In this document: positions 62,036-64,000 of the stretch, piece by piece
How the letters are laid out: every line of letters begins with the position of its first letter
Numbering within the stretch: position 1 is the stretch's first letter
Position numbers and translations under genes: made by a program
Origin: Sulfitobacter sp. W027
GTDB lineage: Bacteria > Pseudomonadota > Alphaproteobacteria > Rhodobacterales > Rhodobacteraceae
DNA length: 64,000 bases
NCBI RefSeq assembly: GCF_025143985.1
Contig: NZ_CP083564.1
Location: 1,613,501-1,677,500 of the forward strand
Reading direction: 5' to 3'
The notes under the pieces: model-generated
Told to the model about the DNA's origin: nothing
Seen by the model: only the letters and a program-made list of their open reading frames with translations
Databases searched by the model: none

Positions 62036-62446
62036 TTACGCTTCCTGGGCTGCGGTCTCTCGGACACGTTCGATCATCGCCCGCAACCCGTTTGAGCGTT
62101 GCGCCGACAGGTGGTCGTTCAACCCCAGACGTGCGAGTTCCGCCTTGGCATCAACAGCGCCTACCGCGGCAGGTGTCAAGCCGTTGTAAAGTTTGCGCAA
62201 AACCGCGATCAATCCCGACACAATCATCGCGTCGCTCGCCCCGTCGAAATGCAGCTTCCCACCGTCAAACTGCGCATGCAGCCAGACCTGTGAGGCGCAG
62301 CCGTCGACTTTGGTCGCGGGCACGCGCAGCGGTTCCGGAAGCGGATCCATCGCTTTGCCAAGGTCGATCACATGGCGATAGCGGTCTTCCCAGTCGTCCA
62401 GAAACTCGAAATCTTCGACCAGTTCTTCAAAAGCGGGCGTGGCCAT
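62036..62446 (-). CDS. sufE: SufE sulfur acceptor
   Basis: The 136-residue protein takes persulfide sulfur from SufS and stimulates it during iron-sulfur cluster assembly. The active Cys50 is in KVDGCASQVWL and the start FEELVEDFEFLDDWEDRYRHVIDLG is typical. No other suf genes are near. Confidence 0.93.
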   Translation of the reverse strand: MATPAFEELVEDFEFLDDWEDRYRHVIDLGKAMDPLPEPLRVPATKVDGCASQVWLHAQFDGGKLHFDGASDAMIVSGLIAVLRKLYNGLTPAAVGAVDAKAELARLGLNDHLSAQRSNGLRAMIERVRETAAQEA

Positions 62447-62572
62447 CTGTGCACTCTCTTTGGGTAGATTTCACTGCCTGACAGGTAGGATGCCGATGCG
62501 CAAAGGTCCACCCCCTTCCCAAGGCTGGCGTGATGGGGTAGCACAAGACAAGTTAACTTTACGGCGGATCCC

Positions 62573-63091
62573 ATGCGCAAGACACTCCTCGCTCTTTTGG
62601 CCTCGACCCTTTTGGTATCCGCCTGTGGCACGGTCCGTGACAGCCGCATCAATCCGCTGAACTGGTTCGGCTCTGCCCGCTCGGTTGACGCCGAGCCTTC
62701 GGAAAGCGCCAACCCGCTGATCCCCCAACGTCGCGGGCTTTTTGCCAGGCGTTCGGTTGAGGTCGACACCTATGAGGGCCGCCCCTTTGAGCAGATCACC
62801 GATTTGACGATTGAGCCGGTGCCGGGCGGTGCGATCCTGCGGGCCACTGGGCTTGCCGCGCGGCAGGGGATCTATGCGGTCCGACTGACCCCTGCGACGA
62901 TCGAAGAACAGCCCGTAGATGGCGTACTCACCTACCGTTTGGAAGGGATCCGTCCCGACAAAGCGACCCCGCAGGGCAGCCGCCCCACCCGCGAAGTGAT
63001 CGCCGCGCGCCGTCTCACCGATCAAACGCTGAGTGGTGTGCGGGAGATTCGGGTCGAAGGGCAGATGAACACGCTAGTCTCGCGCCGCTAA
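62573..63091 (+). CDS. Lipoprotein of unknown function
   Basis: The 172-residue product has a lipoprotein signal (MRKTLLALLASTLLVSACGT) with lipobox VSAC and Cys18 lipidated. The mature protein is basic (pattern RRGLFARRSVEVD) with a probable beta-rich domain. I do not recognise a named family; similar proteins in roseobacters are hypothetical. It is divergent from sufE and converges on rnd over a strong hairpin. Confidence 0.75.
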   Translation: MRKTLLALLASTLLVSACGTVRDSRINPLNWFGSARSVDAEPSESANPLIPQRRGLFARRSVEVDTYEGRPFEQITDLTIEPVPGGAILRATGLAARQGIYAVRLTPATIEEQPVDGVLTYRLEGIRPDKATPQGSRPTREVIAARRLTDQTLSGVREIRVEGQMNTLVSRR

Positions 63092-63110
63092 GGCTATACC
63101 GCGTATTACT

Positions 63111-63144
63111 GATGAGAGCCGCCCTCAATCGGGCGGCTCTCATC
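63111..63144. terminator. Bidirectional hairpin between the lipoprotein gene and rnd
   Basis: A perfect 14-bp stem, GATGAGAGCCGCCC with GGGCGGCTCTCATC, has a 6-base loop. There is no clear T-tract on either side. Confidence 0.65.
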
Positions 63145-63147
63145 GTA

Positions 63148-64000
63148 TCAGACCTTTACGGTTTTCACGTCATTCCCGTCCGCCGCCAAAGCGATCTTGC
63201 CCTCGCAGAGCAGCAGCGCATCGGCACCAAAGACTTCGTGCCGCCAGCCGCGCAGCGCCTGCACATCACGCTCTCCCGCCGAGAGCATATCCAGATCACT
63301 GGCCGAAGCGATTAACTTGGCCGCAACGCCTGCGCTTTCAGTCTTGGCCTTGAGCAGAACCCGCAAAAGATCGGCCAAGGCAGGGTTGACCTGCAACTTG
63401 TCACGCTTGCGGTCGGGCTGCGGCATATCTGCGGGTTTGCAAGCCACGCCTGCGGCCACTGCCTTCAAAATGCCGTCGGCAATCTCACCCTTGCGCGCCT
63501 CGCGCAGCAGCAGACGCGCGCGGTTCAACTCTTCGCCATTGGTCGGTTTTAGGCTTGCCAGTTCGACCAATGCATCATCCTTAAACACCCGATTGCGCGG
63601 GATGTTGCGGGTGCGGGCGTAGTCCTCTCGAAACGCGGCCAGTTCCTGCACGATGGCGAGGAACTTGGGCGAGTTGGTCCGTGTCTTCACGCGCTTCCAC
63701 GCATCCTGCGGCTGGGTCACATAAGTCTCGGGGCTGAGCAGCGTTTCCAGCTCTTCGGCCACCCACCGCGCACGACCAGTCTGCTCAAGCTTCGCGGCCA
63801 GGAATTCGTAAATCTGGCGCAGATGCGTTACGTCGGCCAATGCATAGGTCTTTTGCGCCTCCGTCAGGGGGCGGCGGGACCAATCAGTGAAACGCGAGGT
63901 CTTATCCAGCGCCTGATGCGCGATCTTGCGCACCAGCGTTTCATAGCCCACCTGCTCGCCAAAGCCACAGACCATGGCAGCGACCTGAGTGTCGAACAGC
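63148..64000 (-). CDS. rnd: Ribonuclease D, partial (N-terminus outside the window)
   Basis: The frame continues past the right edge; visible residues begin LFDTQVAAMVCGFGEQVGYETLV and include the DWSRRPLT-x-AQKTYALADVTHL block with the last catalytic Asp of the DEDD exonuclease. An HRDC-type domain region follows. RNase D trims tRNA 3' ends. The first acidic residues of the active site lie outside. The internal ATG at 63975 is not the true start, because family sequence continues upstream of it. Confidence 0.92.
   Translation of the reverse strand, partial: LFDTQVAAMVCGFGEQVGYETLVRKIAHQALDKTSRFTDWSRRPLTEAQKTYALADVTHLRQIYEFLAAKLEQTGRARWVAEELETLLSPETYVTQPQDAWKRVKTRTNSPKFLAIVQELAAFREDYARTRNIPRNRVFKDDALVELASLKPTNGEELNRARLLLREARKGEIADGILKAVAAGVACKPADMPQPDRKRDKLQVNPALADLLRVLLKAKTESAGVAAKLIASASDLDMLSAGERDVQALRGWRHEVFGADALLLCEGKIALAADGNDVKTVKV

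Noticed and set aside
1..64000. CRISPR array, prophage, insertion sequence or integrated element
   Set aside because: I saw no regularly spaced repeats, transposase, integrase or phage structural gene, and no flanking direct repeats around any block, including the tRNA-Ser gene and ssrA, which are common integration sites.

Overview
The window looks like chromosomal DNA of a marine Rhodobacterales (Roseobacter-group) alphaproteobacterium. The base composition is GC-rich and the genes are tightly packed. Diagnostic content includes a two-piece, circularly permuted tmRNA gene with the tag ANDNRAPVAMAA, an alpha-type SspB, the F1-ATPase zeta inhibitor, TrgA/TrgB, IalB and RHH_4 families, and an acuI gene next to a DMSP-demethylase-like gene. 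The genus cannot be fixed from the sequence alone. There is no sign of prophage, insertion sequence, CRISPR array or plasmid functions; this is core and near-core chromosome.

Layout. 0-5.4 kb: yicC (cut by the window edge), a PAS-domain protein, class II DAHP synthase, a divergent GlxA-type AraC regulator and a secreted sugar dehydrogenase. 5.6-11.1 kb: a livKGFHM-type ABC transporter. 11.2-13.9 kb: a HerA-like ATPase, an intergenic region with two candidate small RNAs, and an IalB protein. 13.9-21.6 kb: envelope genes (a beta-ketoacyl synthase, an ACP and LpxD in one operon; an LdtD-type L,D-transpeptidase divergent from a MepK-type endopeptidase; an FAD protein; a second L,D-transpeptidase). 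22-32.3 kb: tRNA-Ser(GGA) and a long minus-strand stress-flavoured run (PLP enzyme, photolyase, cyclopropane synthase-like enzyme, trgA, trgB, cysK, MscS channel, AlaX). 32.4-39.6 kb: a BCCT transporter, HIT protein, acuI, a frameshifted dmdA, dinB, DUF1326, DUF2182 and a divergent GntR regulator with a clear inverted-repeat operator. 39.7-44.3 kb: tmRNA, chrA, sspB and a fumC operon with three small proteins. 44.3-49 kb: class I aldolase, P450/hydrolase pair, ccdA, tusA. 49-56 kb: RNase E, a small lipoprotein, and a DctB/DctD-like two-component system. 56-64 kb: purQ-purS-purC, ATPase zeta subunit, pieces of a corrinoid methyltransferase system (homocysteine methyltransferase, corrinoid protein, DUF1638) with a radical SAM gene on the other strand, sufE, a lipoprotein and RNase D (cut by the window edge).

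The observations most worth following are: dmdA interrupted by one extra base in a run of seven G; a DctD-like regulator that has lost the sigma-54 contact loop; an lpxD-acp-ketosynthase operon suggesting a dedicated acyl supply for lipid A; the GntR operator governing a cluster that links DUF2182/DUF1326/DinB to DMSP metabolism; and two possible small RNAs between herA and ialB.
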